From DATKBT01 sp035546295 (GTDB lineage Bacteria; Acidobacteriota; Thermoanaerobaculia; Multivoradales; Multivoraceae), in assembly GCA_035546295.1 (NCBI GenBank), contig DATKBT010000108.1, positions 11,808 to 75,807 of the forward strand: a stretch of DNA of 64,000 bases, written 5' to 3'. Both the position numbers and the translations under genes were made by a program. The stretch's first letter is position 1; each line of letters starts with the position of its first letter. Below are positions 42,614 to 51,649 of the stretch, one piece after another. The notes under the pieces are model-generated. The model was not told where the DNA came from, did not search any database, and saw only the letters and a list, made by a program, of their open reading frames with translations.

Positions 42614-43849
42614 CTACTCGCGCACCGTCACCGTCATCCGAAGCTGCGGCCGTTCACTCGAGGCGAAGAGGGCGTCGAAAGTGTCCCGGTCGAGCCGCAG
42701 GCGAACCGGCACCGACACCGCTCCCTCCGCGCTCTGCTCGGGGATGCCGCGGCCGACCGACAGGCTCGACAGCTCTTCGGAGGCCACCACCGTCCCGTCC
42801 GGCGTCAGCAGCTCGACTCCGAGATCGACGCGCTCGAACATGGATCCGCCGCGGAGGCCGACGGTCGCCTCGAGCTCCGTTCCGCCGCCGCGCCGGCGCT
42901 GCTTGACGGTGACCCGGGGGATCGAGATTCCCTCGGTCTCGTACAGCGCGGTGTCGGTCGAGCTCCAGCCGTAACCCGCAGGCAGGTTCTCGACCGGTCC
43001 GATCGGGAGCTGGAGGCGCATCGGTGAGGCCATCCGGATCGGATCCTGCGCCGGTCCCGCGGCCTGCTCGCTGAGCACCTCGACCGTGCTCGGCGCCGGG
43101 GCCGGCCGATCCTCCTCGCGAGCCGACTGCTCGATCGGCGGCCGCGGCGGGTCGGGCTTCGGCGCCGGGATCGGACGCACGGTGTCTCTCGCCTCAGTCT
43201 CGGTCACGGGAGGAGCCGGCGTGGGTTGGTCGGGCGACACCGCACGGGGCTCGGCGCCCGAGGTCGCTCGATCGCGACGCACCCGCGGGGTCTCGGGCGT
43301 CGGCTCGCGGGTCGGCGCCGTGGGCGCCGGGGCGGAGCCCGCGGCGACGTAGCTCCCGTCGAACAGCTCCGACCAGGTCGCACCGCCGTCGGTCGACAGC
43401 TCGATGAGCATCGAGAACCGATTCTGGGCCTCCCGCTCCAGCGTCATCCGGCCCAGGGCGGCGCCCAGCGCCGTCGTCGCCTCCCCCACGAGCACGGCCC
43501 GGTCGCCTGCTGCCTCGCCCGACAGGCGGAGGACGCCGCCGTCGGCGTCGACCCAGGAACCGTGCCAGATCCCACTCGCAGGGTCGCGGTAGAGAAACCC
43601 GTTCGATTCGCGACCGCCGGCATCGCGGAGCTCCTCGATCAGCGCGCAGCCACCGGCCGCTTCACGGACGACCCGGCTGCCCGACTCGTTTCCCTGCGCG
43701 TCGACCAGGCGCCACTCCCCGAGGAGGTAGTCGAGCGTGTCGTCACCGGCGCGTTCGCACGCCGTTTGCGCCGCGGCCGTCGCGCCTCCCGTCAGGGTGA
43801 GGAGGGTGAGCAGCAGGAGGGGGGTGGCGGAAGAGGTGCGGATGGTCAT
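42614..43849 (-). CDS. Secreted protein with DUF1579-like domain, proline-rich linker and beta domain
   Basis: 411 residues from the ATG at 43849, which has GGAGG six bases upstream. A signal peptide (LLLLTLLTLTGGATAAAQ) is followed by a domain at about 30-165 resembling DUF1579 beta-barrels (DYLLGEWRLVD, ALIEELRDAGG, WSELFDGSY). A Pro-rich linker (about 170-285) joins a C-terminal beta-sandwich (about 290-411, ELEATVGLRGG, VELLTPDGTVV). The function is unknown. It lies 104 bases downstream of the GWxTD/VWFA gene and is probably in its operon, so the two may act together in the periplasm. Confidence 0.75.
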   Translation of the reverse strand: MTIRTSSATPLLLLTLLTLTGGATAAAQTACERAGDDTLDYLLGEWRLVDAQGNESGSRVVREAAGGCALIEELRDAGGRESNGFLYRDPASGIWHGSWVDADGGVLRLSGEAAGDRAVLVGEATTALGAALGRMTLEREAQNRFSMLIELSTDGGATWSELFDGSYVAAGSAPAPTAPTREPTPETPRVRRDRATSGAEPRAVSPDQPTPAPPVTETEARDTVRPIPAPKPDPPRPPIEQSAREEDRPAPAPSTVEVLSEQAAGPAQDPIRMASPMRLQLPIGPVENLPAGYGWSSTDTALYETEGISIPRVTVKQRRRGGGTELEATVGLRGGSMFERVDLGVELLTPDGTVVASEELSSLSVGRGIPEQSAEGAVSVPVRLRLDRDTFDALFASSERPQLRMTVTVRE

Positions 43850-43953
43850 GACGAGCCTCCAGCGGATCGAAGGGCGCGGGCGAGATGGACGCGGCCGGCT
43901 CGCGTGATGCCGCGCCCGGTCGCCCGACGGTGGTGTGCGCTCGCCGCCGCCGA

Positions 43954-46614
43954 TCAAGGATAGTAGCCCCGCAGCGTCTTGGCTCGTGCGCCTCGACGGT
44001 CGACCTCGACCTCGATGTTGCGGAAGGAACCGTCGCTCGAGGTCGCGCTCGACTGGTACACGATCAGCACCTTCGAACGCAGCTCCTGGCCGATCTGCCG
44101 GTAGACGGTCTCGAGCTCGTCGACCTCGTCGACATAGAAGGCGCGCCCGCCGGTCTCCTCGGCGAAGGTGTCGAGAACCTTGCGCGCGGAGCGCTCGGAG
44201 AGGTCCACGCCGATCGGGTAGATCGCGACCTCGGAACGGCGCGCGAACTCGATCGCCTGCTCGAAGTAGCTCCGCGAGCTCTCGTCGACGCCGTCGGTGA
44301 GCACGATCAGGGCGCGTTGCCCGGAGAGGCCGTTGCTGTTGAACAGGGCGAAGATCAGCGAGTCGTAAAGCGCCGTTCCGCGTTCGGCGCGCAGGCCGGC
44401 GAGGCCGGCCGCGAGATCCTGGGGATCTCCCGAGAACGAGGCCGAGACGGTCGGCCGGTCGTTGAAGGTGATCACCGACATGCGGTCGCCGGGACGCACC
44501 ACCTGCTCGAAGAAGCCGACCGCGGCGGCGACCGCGCGCTCGAGGCGAGGGGCCATCGAGGCCGAGACGTCGAGCATCAGGGTGGCCGTGATCGGTACGT
44601 CGTCGACGCGCTCGAAGCGCTGGATCTCCTGCTCGACTCCGTCCTCGAGAACGCGCACCGCGGAGCGCTCGACGTCGAGCAGGGGGCGCCCCCTGGCGTC
44701 GACCATGGCGGTGTAGAGCTCGACCAGGTCGACCTCGAAGGTCTCGGCGAGCGCCGGACCGTTAACGATCACGGTGTCCTCGGCGCTGGCGCCGTCGGCC
44801 AGATGGGCCCGGGCCGTGATCGCCGTCGTCGCGTCGCTCGAGAGGCGCACGGCCTGCTCCCAGGGCTCCTGGTAGAGCGTCGCCACCAGCTCGTCTCCGC
44901 GCAGGATCTCGATGCGGTCGAGCGTCTCGCCCATCGGCACCGCGGGGGCGACGCGCACGCCGATCGCGCCACGGGCCTGCGTCCCCGAGATCGGCTCGGC
45001 GATGCGCACGGCGAAGCGGTGCGGGCTGGCGTTGATCTCGAGCTCGTCGGCCGCCACCTCGGCGCCCTCGGCGTCGCGAGCCACCGCGCGCAGGATGCGG
45101 CTCCTCGGCAGGCTGCCGAGGTCGAGGTCGAGGCTCCAGGGCGGGCTGCGCTTGACTCCGAGGACGCGGCCATCGATCGAGAACTCCACGCTCTCGATGC
45201 CGCCGCGAACCAACGCCTCGAAGCGCTGGTAGCCCGTGATCAGGTCGCGGTCCGGCTCGACCAGCAGCAGCTCGGGCCGGTCGGTCGGGGCGGCGGCCTC
45301 GAGCGCCCGGAACAGCAGGCTCGCGGGATCGAGCTCGGGAGGCTCGGGGGTGGCCGGCACCGAGACGTCGAGCTCGGTGCGGAAGACGCCGCCGCCGCTG
45401 AGGTCGTCGAGGCGCAGCACCACGCGATAGTCGGCCGGCCGGAGCGCGCGCTCGAAGAGCAGCGCGGCCCGCCCGTCGATCAGCTCGTCGGGGGTCACCG
45501 CGAACCGGTAACGGAAAGACTCGAAGAGGCGGTCTGCGGGGTCCTGTGCCGGGTCCGGGATCTCGGCGTCGGGGCGCAGGACCTCGCCGATCAGCTCGAA
45601 GTCCCACGACCGTCGTCCCAGCAGCTCGGTGGCCTCGACCCCGGCGAGATCGACGAGCAGGACCCCTTGCACCAACGTCCGGCTCTGGCGCCTCCCGGGA
45701 TAGGTGATCTCGACCTCGGCGTCGAACGAGGGAGCGCCCTCCGGCCGGTCGGTGGAGTAGGACTGGAAGGTGAGCACCCACTCCCGGCCCGGGGCCTTCG
45801 GAGCCTCGAGCCGCGAGGCCACCATCTTCTCGTAGTGAACTCCGGCAAACGGGTCGCCGCCCGAGCTGCCGGACGAAGCGACCGCGATGCCGCGATCGAG
45901 CGCCCGGATGATGCCGAGCGCGGCCGCCATCAGCTCGCGCTTGCACAGAGGTGTCGTCGCCGTTTGCTGCAGCGCGGCGACCAGGCTCTGCGAGCCGGGC
46001 GATCCGGAGACCGAGGTGGTGCCCAGCGCATCGGCGAGAACGTCGAGACCTCGGGTGGGGCTCCAGATCCGGAAGACCCCCTTGCCGAAGCGGCGGTAGA
46101 AGAGCGCCACGAACTGTCCGGAGCGGAGCTGCTGGGCCCCGAACGAGGTGGCCAGCACGTCGGACTCCGAGCCGAAGCCGTAGAACCACGCCTCGCTGGG
46201 GACCATGACCCCACGGCAGTGGGAGACGACGCGCACGTCGGCCGGGCCGTTGAGCAGCAGGTAAGTCGAGCGGTCGTCCTCCAGCCCGTCGAAGAGCTGG
46301 CGCGCCTCGAGCAGCCGCTGCTCCCATCGCTCGCGGGTCTCGTTGCGGGCGGTGTCCGGATACTCGTCGCGCTTCCTCCAGAACTCCTCGATGAACTGGT
46401 CGCGCTGGTAGTCCTTGCTGAGCGCGAGGAACGCCTCGCGCTCCTCCTCGGAGATCAGCAGCGCGACCTCCTCGAGAAAGGTGTGGTGACGCTCGGCGAG
46501 CGGCTCGACGCCGTCCTGCGGGGTGACGGGAAGCGCTGCGCCCGCGCTTGCCGCGCTGGCGGCGAGGAAAGCGCACGCCCGGAGGATCGAGAGGATGCGT
46601 CGGCGCCGTCGCAT
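43954..46614 (-). CDS. GWxTD-domain protein with VWFA-related domain, second copy
   Basis: 886 residues from the ATG at 46614; an ATG at 46671 would add 19 residues. A basic N-terminus and hydrophobic segment (ILRACAFLAASAASAGA) direct export. The GWxTD-like region follows (FLALSKDYQRDQFIEEFW, YLLLNGPADVRVVS), and the C-terminus is a VWFA domain with intact metal site (LDVSAS, VLTDGVDESS). It shares layout and many short blocks with the gene at 20232-22784, so the window has two paralogues. Extracellular VWFA domains bind proteins or metal ions; the true partner here is unknown. Confidence 0.85.
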   Translation of the reverse strand: MRRRRRILSILRACAFLAASAASAGAALPVTPQDGVEPLAERHHTFLEEVALLISEEEREAFLALSKDYQRDQFIEEFWRKRDEYPDTARNETRERWEQRLLEARQLFDGLEDDRSTYLLLNGPADVRVVSHCRGVMVPSEAWFYGFGSESDVLATSFGAQQLRSGQFVALFYRRFGKGVFRIWSPTRGLDVLADALGTTSVSGSPGSQSLVAALQQTATTPLCKRELMAAALGIIRALDRGIAVASSGSSGGDPFAGVHYEKMVASRLEAPKAPGREWVLTFQSYSTDRPEGAPSFDAEVEITYPGRRQSRTLVQGVLLVDLAGVEATELLGRRSWDFELIGEVLRPDAEIPDPAQDPADRLFESFRYRFAVTPDELIDGRAALLFERALRPADYRVVLRLDDLSGGGVFRTELDVSVPATPEPPELDPASLLFRALEAAAPTDRPELLLVEPDRDLITGYQRFEALVRGGIESVEFSIDGRVLGVKRSPPWSLDLDLGSLPRSRILRAVARDAEGAEVAADELEINASPHRFAVRIAEPISGTQARGAIGVRVAPAVPMGETLDRIEILRGDELVATLYQEPWEQAVRLSSDATTAITARAHLADGASAEDTVIVNGPALAETFEVDLVELYTAMVDARGRPLLDVERSAVRVLEDGVEQEIQRFERVDDVPITATLMLDVSASMAPRLERAVAAAVGFFEQVVRPGDRMSVITFNDRPTVSASFSGDPQDLAAGLAGLRAERGTALYDSLIFALFNSNGLSGQRALIVLTDGVDESSRSYFEQAIEFARRSEVAIYPIGVDLSERSARKVLDTFAEETGGRAFYVDEVDELETVYRQIGQELRSKVLIVYQSSATSSDGSFRNIEVEVDRRGARAKTLRGYYP

Positions 46615-46691
46615 GCGTGCCCGTGCCGGTCGGGAGGTCGCTGGAGTCAACCTGCCGCAGGGAGGCGTCATTCCGTGCGCTCCGGCCGCCC

Positions 46692-47579
46692 TCACCGCGG
46701 CGGCCGGATGAGGGCCTCCTGCGCGACCGAGGCCACGCGCGAGCCGTCGCGCCGGAAGATGCCGCCGAAGACGATGCCCCGCCCGGCGAAAGCCGCGGGG
46801 CTCTCGGTGGAGAACAGGTGCCAGTCGTGGAGGTCGGTCGGCCGGTGGATCCAGAGGGCGTGGTCGAGGCTGGCCGCCATGCCCTTGCCCCAGTGCACGC
46901 CGTGCGGCAGGGCCGCGGTCGACAGCAGCGCGCGGTCCGAAGCGTAGACGAACAGCGCGGTGAGCAGGCGCTCGCCGGGCTCGGCGATCGTGCCGCGCAG
47001 CCGCATCCAGTAGAGCTGGCGCGGTTCGGTACGGTGCGCGTGCGCGTCGCCGCCGGCGATGTTGCGGTCGTCGGTCACACGCACCTCGACCGCGTTGACC
47101 GGGTGGTGCTGCCACTCCTCGCCGAGCTTGTGCAGCCGCGCGCTCTCGCGGTCGACGCACTGCTCCGGAGGCGGCACCTCGGGCATCGGATCCTGGTGCT
47201 CGATCCCGTCCTCGGGGAGCGCGTAGCTCGCCTCGAGCGCGAAGATGGCCTCGCCCGACTGGTGCGCCTTGACCCGGCGGGTCGTGAAGCTGCGCCCGTC
47301 GCGGATGCGATCGACCAGGAAGCGCAGCGGCCGGTCGTGGCCGCCCGGTCGCAGGAAGTAGGCGTGCAGCGAGTGCAGCTGTCGTTCCGGCTCGACGGTA
47401 TGGCCGGCCGCCATCACGCTCTGGGCGGCGACCATGCCGCCGAACAGTCGGCCCGTGCCAGGTCCCGGATCGCCGAGGAAGAGGTCGCGGTCGAGCGCCT
47501 CGAGCTCGAGGCAGCGCAGCACGTGTGCGAGCGCGGGGGACAGCGCGGGGGGCGGGTCGGGAGCGGCGCTCTCGGTCAT
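46692..47579 (-). CDS. tesB: Acyl-CoA thioesterase II
   Basis: 295 residues, typical for TesB. It hydrolyses acyl-CoA to free fatty acid and CoA in the cytoplasm. The double hot-dog fold shows in RLFGGMVAAQSVMAA (first helix) and in the second half AASLDHALWIHRP with the catalytic Asp-His. The SFTTRRVKAHQSGEAIF strand block is also well preserved. It overlaps nothing, but its 3' end is only 77 bases from the GWxTD gene start. A role with the nearby ketosynthase or acyl-CoA dehydrogenase is possible. Confidence 0.93.
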   Translation of the reverse strand: MTESAAPDPPPALSPALAHVLRCLELEALDRDLFLGDPGPGTGRLFGGMVAAQSVMAAGHTVEPERQLHSLHAYFLRPGGHDRPLRFLVDRIRDGRSFTTRRVKAHQSGEAIFALEASYALPEDGIEHQDPMPEVPPPEQCVDRESARLHKLGEEWQHHPVNAVEVRVTDDRNIAGGDAHAHRTEPRQLYWMRLRGTIAEPGERLLTALFVYASDRALLSTAALPHGVHWGKGMAASLDHALWIHRPTDLHDWHLFSTESPAAFAGRGIVFGGIFRRDGSRVASVAQEALIRPPR

Positions 47580-47627
47580 CGAGGCAATGGTAGCCGCCAG
47601 CGGGAATGGATCGAGCGGCCGCGCGGC

Positions 47628-47975
47628 ATGGTCGAGATCATCACCGCCATGCTCACGCCGAACCTGGTCGAGGCGGCGGAGAAGATGATCCTCCGCGAGG
47701 CGGCAGGCCGGGCGGCGCGTGCCGCGTTGCGGCTGCGAATCGTGGGGCTGCGCGTCGGGTCGTACCCCGGCGCGGAGACGCTTCCGGAGGAGCTGAGGGC
47801 GCCGACGGAGTCGTTAGGCGAGGCGCTCGTGGTGCGCGAGCTCGAGGGAAGAGGTCTCGAAGTCGGGTACCCAGAGACGCTGGCGGATTGGCGGGAGCGG
47901 CACGTCGAAACGATGCCGGCGCCGCGTCTGGTCTTGCGGATGCTGCCGCCGGAGAGCCGTCCGGCGAAGCCGTGA
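47628..47975 (+). CDS. Small unrecognised protein
   Basis: 115 residues. The sequence has coding-like third positions and ordinary protein composition (MVEIITAMLTPNLVEAAEKMI, then LVVRELEGRGLEVGYPETL). I recognise no family, membrane segment or motif. The ATG at 47628 lacks a clear ribosome-binding site, and the gene sits between divergent tesB and the ketosynthase gene, where competing frames on both strands are open. It could be chance. Confidence 0.35.
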   Translation: MVEIITAMLTPNLVEAAEKMILREAAGRAARAALRLRIVGLRVGSYPGAETLPEELRAPTESLGEALVVRELEGRGLEVGYPETLADWRERHVETMPAPRLVLRMLPPESRPAKP

Positions 47976-48103
47976 GCGGACGAGGATCGCGCGTCCTCAC
48001 CTTCCCTCGCTCGGCTGCGGCTCGGCTCGGTCGGCGCGCCGAGAACGTCGGCTCGGCTGAAGCTGGGATCCACCAGCGCCAGCGCCATGGTGTAGATGCC
48101 AGA

Positions 48104-49585
48104 ATGCGTCCCGTGGACCGAAAAGACCGCGTGGCGATCGCGGGCTGGGGTGTAATCGCGCCCAAGTGCCGCAACGTCGACGAGTTCGAGCAGCGACTCG
48201 AGTCGTCGGAGAGCTGGCTCGAGCCGTTCGACGGCTTCGGCCCCGACAACTTCCTGGTCGGCCGGCCCTCGTTCGACCTGGCCGACTACCGCGGCTGGAT
48301 CGAGGAGCGTTTCCCGCCGCGCCGCTACGCCCAGATCGTCGAGAAGCTCGGCATGCCGATCCAGTACGCGATCGGGGCCTTCATCCAGGCGCTCGGCCAG
48401 AACCGGGGAGTCGAGCAGTGGCTGCAGGAGCTGGGCACGCGAGCCCGCGTCTACGTGGGCACCGGGATCGGCGACATCGAGACGATCCGGCGTTGCGCGC
48501 TCCGGCTCGACGCCGCGCAGCGCGAGTGGGACGCCTTCTGGGCCGGCCGCGGGGACGACCTGACGGCGTACCTCGACGAGCTGCGCGAGATCGAGTCGCG
48601 CGACGTCGAAGGCGACGTCGAGACCGGCAAGCGGTCGACGATCCGTCGCAAGCGCAACCTGGTCGCGCGGCTCCAGGAGAAGTGGGGCACGCCCGATCCG
48701 CCGTGGAGCGAGGTGCCGGCCGAGCTGCTCTGGAACATCCACAACGGACCCGCCTCTCAGGTCTCGATGATCGGCCGGATCACGGGGCTCTCGTTCGCGC
48801 CGGTGGCGGCCTGCTCGACCTTCGGGGTCGCCCTCGAGCTCGCCATGAACGCGATCCGGGTCGGCCACGCCGATGTCGTGGTGGTCGGCGCCGTCGATCC
48901 GCCGCCCAACCCGCTGGTGGTCGGCGCCTTCTACAGCGCGCGCGTGATCTCGGCGGATGCCACCGTCTCCAAGCCGCTGACTGGTCTGCGCGGCACCCAC
49001 ATCTCGGGCGGCGCGGCGCTGTGGATCGTCGGGCGTTGGGAAGCGATGAAGGAGAGGGGCTTCCGGCCGCTCGGGCTGGAGCCGGTCGCGGTCGGTGTGT
49101 CCTCGGACGCCGATCACGTGATCACGCCGTCGGTCGAAGGCCCGCTCGCCGCGATCCGCATGGCGCTGGGCGAGGCCGGCGTCGAAGGCGGCGAGGTCGG
49201 CACCTGGGACCTCCACGCGACCGCCACCCCGGGCGACATCACCGAGGTCGAGACCCTGCGGCGCGTGCTCCCCGAGCAGGTGCTGGTGACTGCGCGCAAG
49301 GGGACCTTCGGTCACGGGATGGCGGTCGGCGGCGGCTGGGAGCTGACCGCCCAGCACCTCGGTCTGGCGAAAGGGATCCTCCACCCGACCCCGCTCGCAG
49401 CGGGCGAGCTCAACTCCGAGATCGCCAAGCTCCACACCCGGTTCGTCACCGACGTGCGCTGCGGCGCCGGAGACTTCGGTCCGGCGGCCGGCGGACGCGC
49501 GGTCGCCGGCAAGCTCTCGATGGGGGTGGGCGGCGTCAACGCCTGTGTCGTCTCGCGTCCCTGGGACCCGCAGGAGGTGGGTTGA
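48104..49585 (+). CDS. Beta-ketoacyl synthase-like protein
   Basis: 493 residues. The thiolase-fold condensing enzyme has the nucleophile in VAACSTFGVAL (about residue 237), a catalytic His in LHATATPGD, and Lys plus His in ARKGTFGHGM. The end GVGGVNACVV also matches KAS enzymes. It would condense an acyl chain with a malonyl carrier. The length is slightly above that of FabF (about 410), with an extra region at residues 130-200 rich in charged residues, so a specialised role is likely. No carrier protein or reductase is near. The GT2 gene follows directly. Confidence 0.85.
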   Translation: MRPVDRKDRVAIAGWGVIAPKCRNVDEFEQRLESSESWLEPFDGFGPDNFLVGRPSFDLADYRGWIEERFPPRRYAQIVEKLGMPIQYAIGAFIQALGQNRGVEQWLQELGTRARVYVGTGIGDIETIRRCALRLDAAQREWDAFWAGRGDDLTAYLDELREIESRDVEGDVETGKRSTIRRKRNLVARLQEKWGTPDPPWSEVPAELLWNIHNGPASQVSMIGRITGLSFAPVAACSTFGVALELAMNAIRVGHADVVVVGAVDPPPNPLVVGAFYSARVISADATVSKPLTGLRGTHISGGAALWIVGRWEAMKERGFRPLGLEPVAVGVSSDADHVITPSVEGPLAAIRMALGEAGVEGGEVGTWDLHATATPGDITEVETLRRVLPEQVLVTARKGTFGHGMAVGGGWELTAQHLGLAKGILHPTPLAAGELNSEIAKLHTRFVTDVRCGAGDFGPAAGGRAVAGKLSMGVGGVNACVVSRPWDPQEVG

Positions 49586-49587
49586 GC

Positions 49588-50559
49588 GTGGCGCTCCACG
49601 GAGCGCAGCAGGAGCGCCCACCCGAGCTGTCGGCGGTGCTGCCGGTGTTCGAAGAGCGGGAGCTTCTGCCCGCGCTCCGCGACCGGCTGGTCGCGGCGCT
49701 GGAGGCGACCGGGCGCACCTGGGAGATCGTGTTCGTCGACGACGGCTCTCGCGACGGTTCGCTCGACGTCCTGATCGGCTTCTGTGCCGAGGACCCGCGG
49801 ATCGTGGTCGTCGAGCTGTCGCGAAACTGGGGGCACCAGGCGGCCCTCACCGCCGGCCTCTGCCACGCGCGCGGCGCGGCCGTGATCCTGATGGACGCCG
49901 ACTTGCAGGACCCCCCCGAGGTCGTCCCGGAGCTGGTCGCCGCCTGGGAGGACGGGGCGAAGGTCGTGCTCGCCCAGCGGCGCAGCCGAGCGGAGGGGGG
50001 TCTGCGCGCCCCGCTGTTCCGGCTGTTCTACCGGCTCCTCGGGGTCCTCAGCGACTATCCGATCCCGCTCGACGCCGGCATCTTCGGGCTCCTGGACCGC
50101 CAGCCGGCCGACGCCATCGCGCGGCTCGCCGAGGCCAACCGGTACCTGCCGGGCCTGCGGGCGTGGGTCGGCTACCGCACGGAGATCGTGCACTACGACC
50201 GTGCGGCGCGCGCCGGCGGCGTCCCCAAGCAGAGTCTCTGGCGGCTGATCCGCTACGGCCTCGACGCGATCTTCTCGTTCAGCTACAAGCCGCTGCGCCT
50301 GACGCTGCTCACGGGCGGAACGGTCGCGCTGTTCGCGCTGCTCTACGGCGCGGCCCTCATCGTCTGCCGCCTGCTGGGCATCGGCATGTTCGGCATCCCG
50401 GTGGTCGCCGGCTACACCTCGACCATCGTCTCGGTGCTGTTTCTCGGCGGCATCCAGCTCATGGCGATCGGCATCCTGGGCGAGTACCTGGGGCGCATCT
50501 ACGACGAGGTCAAGCGGCGGCCGCTGTTCCTCGTCGAGCAGGTGCACCGGGGCCGGTGA
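49588..50559 (+). CDS. Polyprenyl-phosphate glycosyltransferase, GT2 (GtrB/DPM-like)
   Basis: 323 residues. The GT-A domain has AVLPVFEERELLPAL, the FVDDGSRDGS pair, a DADLQDPP metal motif and WGHQAALTAGL, all typical of GtrB/DPM1 proteins that move a sugar to polyprenyl phosphate. Two C-terminal membrane helices (about 235-260 and 270-295) anchor it. The GTG at 49588 has AGGAGG about 10 bases before it; a TTG at 49582 that overlaps the previous stop is an alternative. Close linkage indicates co-expression with the ketosynthase. The final residues are repeated in a degraded copy just downstream. Confidence 0.9.
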   Translation: MALHGAQQERPPELSAVLPVFEERELLPALRDRLVAALEATGRTWEIVFVDDGSRDGSLDVLIGFCAEDPRIVVVELSRNWGHQAALTAGLCHARGAAVILMDADLQDPPEVVPELVAAWEDGAKVVLAQRRSRAEGGLRAPLFRLFYRLLGVLSDYPIPLDAGIFGLLDRQPADAIARLAEANRYLPGLRAWVGYRTEIVHYDRAARAGGVPKQSLWRLIRYGLDAIFSFSYKPLRLTLLTGGTVALFALLYGAALIVCRLLGIGMFGIPVVAGYTSTIVSVLFLGGIQLMAIGILGEYLGRIYDEVKRRPLFLVEQVHRGR

Positions 50560-50592
50560 GCGCGCGAGGCGGGCGAGCCGCGATCGCGCCCC

Positions 50593-50682
50593 GGGATCAC
50601 CGGCGAGCGCCTGCGCCGCTTCGGCGACGAGGTCGAGGGGCGGATGGTGTTCCTCGTCGAGCAGGTGCCTCGGGGCCGGTGA
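50593..50682 (+). pseudogene. Degraded duplicate of the GT2 3' end
   Basis: The 30 codons here, ending in TGA, resemble the last 30 codons of the preceding gene: DEV near the middle and FLVEQV followed by RGR at the end are shared. The distance between the copies is 123 bases, and about 35 bases after each stop also match. It has no start codon and is a tandem-duplication remnant. Confidence 0.7.
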
Positions 50683-50752
50683 GCGCGCGTCGAGGGGGAG
50701 CCGCGATCGGGCCGCGCGATCCGGCTTCGGGTGGCGCCGGCGGAGCGTCTCG

Positions 50753-51568
50753 TTGAACCCGGAGGAGTACGAGCGGCTCGCCGCGATCGACCGTGAGCAT
50801 TGGTTCTACCGAGGCAAGCGCGAGATCGTCCGGCACTGGATCGACCGCACTCTCGATCTCGATCACGACGACCTGCTGATCGACGCCGGCTGCGGCACCG
50901 GGACCTTCCTGGTCGAGATGGCCGCCCGCTGCCGTGTCCTCGGGCTCGACGACTTCGCCGAGAGCGTGACGCTGGCGCGACCGCGCGTCGAGGCGGTGGG
51001 GGGCGAGGTCCTGCAGACCGGCCTCGAGCGGGTGGAGCTGCCGGACGGCTGCGCGGCGGTCGTCACGCTGCTCGACGTCCTCGAGCATCTCGACGACGAC
51101 GCCGGGTCACTCGACGAGATGCTGCGCCTGGTGCGCGCGGGTGGGGTGGTGGTGATCACGGTGCCGGCTCTGCGCTGGCTGTGGAGCGACTGGGACGAAG
51201 CGCTGCACCATCGCCGTCGCTACCACCGTTCCGACCTCGCCGCGCTGTGCCGCAGGCCAGGCGCCGATCTCGTCCACCTCGCCTACTTCAACTCGCTGGC
51301 GCTGCCGGCGATCGCGGCGGTACGTGCGCTGCGACGGCTGGCGCCGCGCCGCGCGGGGAGCGGCGGGCGGATGGAGGATCGCATCCCGCCGGCGCCTCTC
51401 AACTCGCTGCTGCGTTCCGCCATGGTGACGCCCGCCCGCTGGCGGTGGCCGCGACCCCCGCTGGGGGTCTCGCTCCTTGCGGTGCTGCGACGGGTGGAGC
51501 GGGGGCGCCCGGGGCGACCGCGCGTGTCGGACCCTTCCAGCCAGGAGATCGGCGGCCAGTTCGCGTGA
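50753..51568 (+). CDS. Class I SAM-dependent methyltransferase
   Basis: 271 residues. Motif I is LIDAGCGTGTFLVEMA (near residue 40), followed by a GLDDFAESV acidic turn, a VVTLLDVLEHLDDD block and VVITVPALRWLWSDWDEALHHRRRY, typical of methyltransferases that act on sugars, lipids or aglycones. Start is TTG at 50753 with GGAG 8 bases upstream. A hydrophobic patch with a short membrane-like helix lies near residues 180-200. It follows the GT2 gene and may modify the same polyprenyl-linked product. Confidence 0.85.
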   Translation: MNPEEYERLAAIDREHWFYRGKREIVRHWIDRTLDLDHDDLLIDAGCGTGTFLVEMAARCRVLGLDDFAESVTLARPRVEAVGGEVLQTGLERVELPDGCAAVVTLLDVLEHLDDDAGSLDEMLRLVRAGGVVVITVPALRWLWSDWDEALHHRRRYHRSDLAALCRRPGADLVHLAYFNSLALPAIAAVRALRRLAPRRAGSGGRMEDRIPPAPLNSLLRSAMVTPARWRWPRPPLGVSLLAVLRRVERGRPGRPRVSDPSSQEIGGQFA

Positions 51569-51649
51569 CCGGCCGAGCGCCGCCACGCGATCCGCGGCCT
51601 GGAGATCCGAGAGAACGCGCCGGCCACCTTCCCGTCTAGACTGCGCGAG

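Noticed and set aside
48000..48103. Minus-strand frame starting near 48090 (MALALVDPSFSR)
   Set aside because: It looks superficially protein-like, but continues into low-complexity sequence antisense to other frames and has no family match I can recognise.
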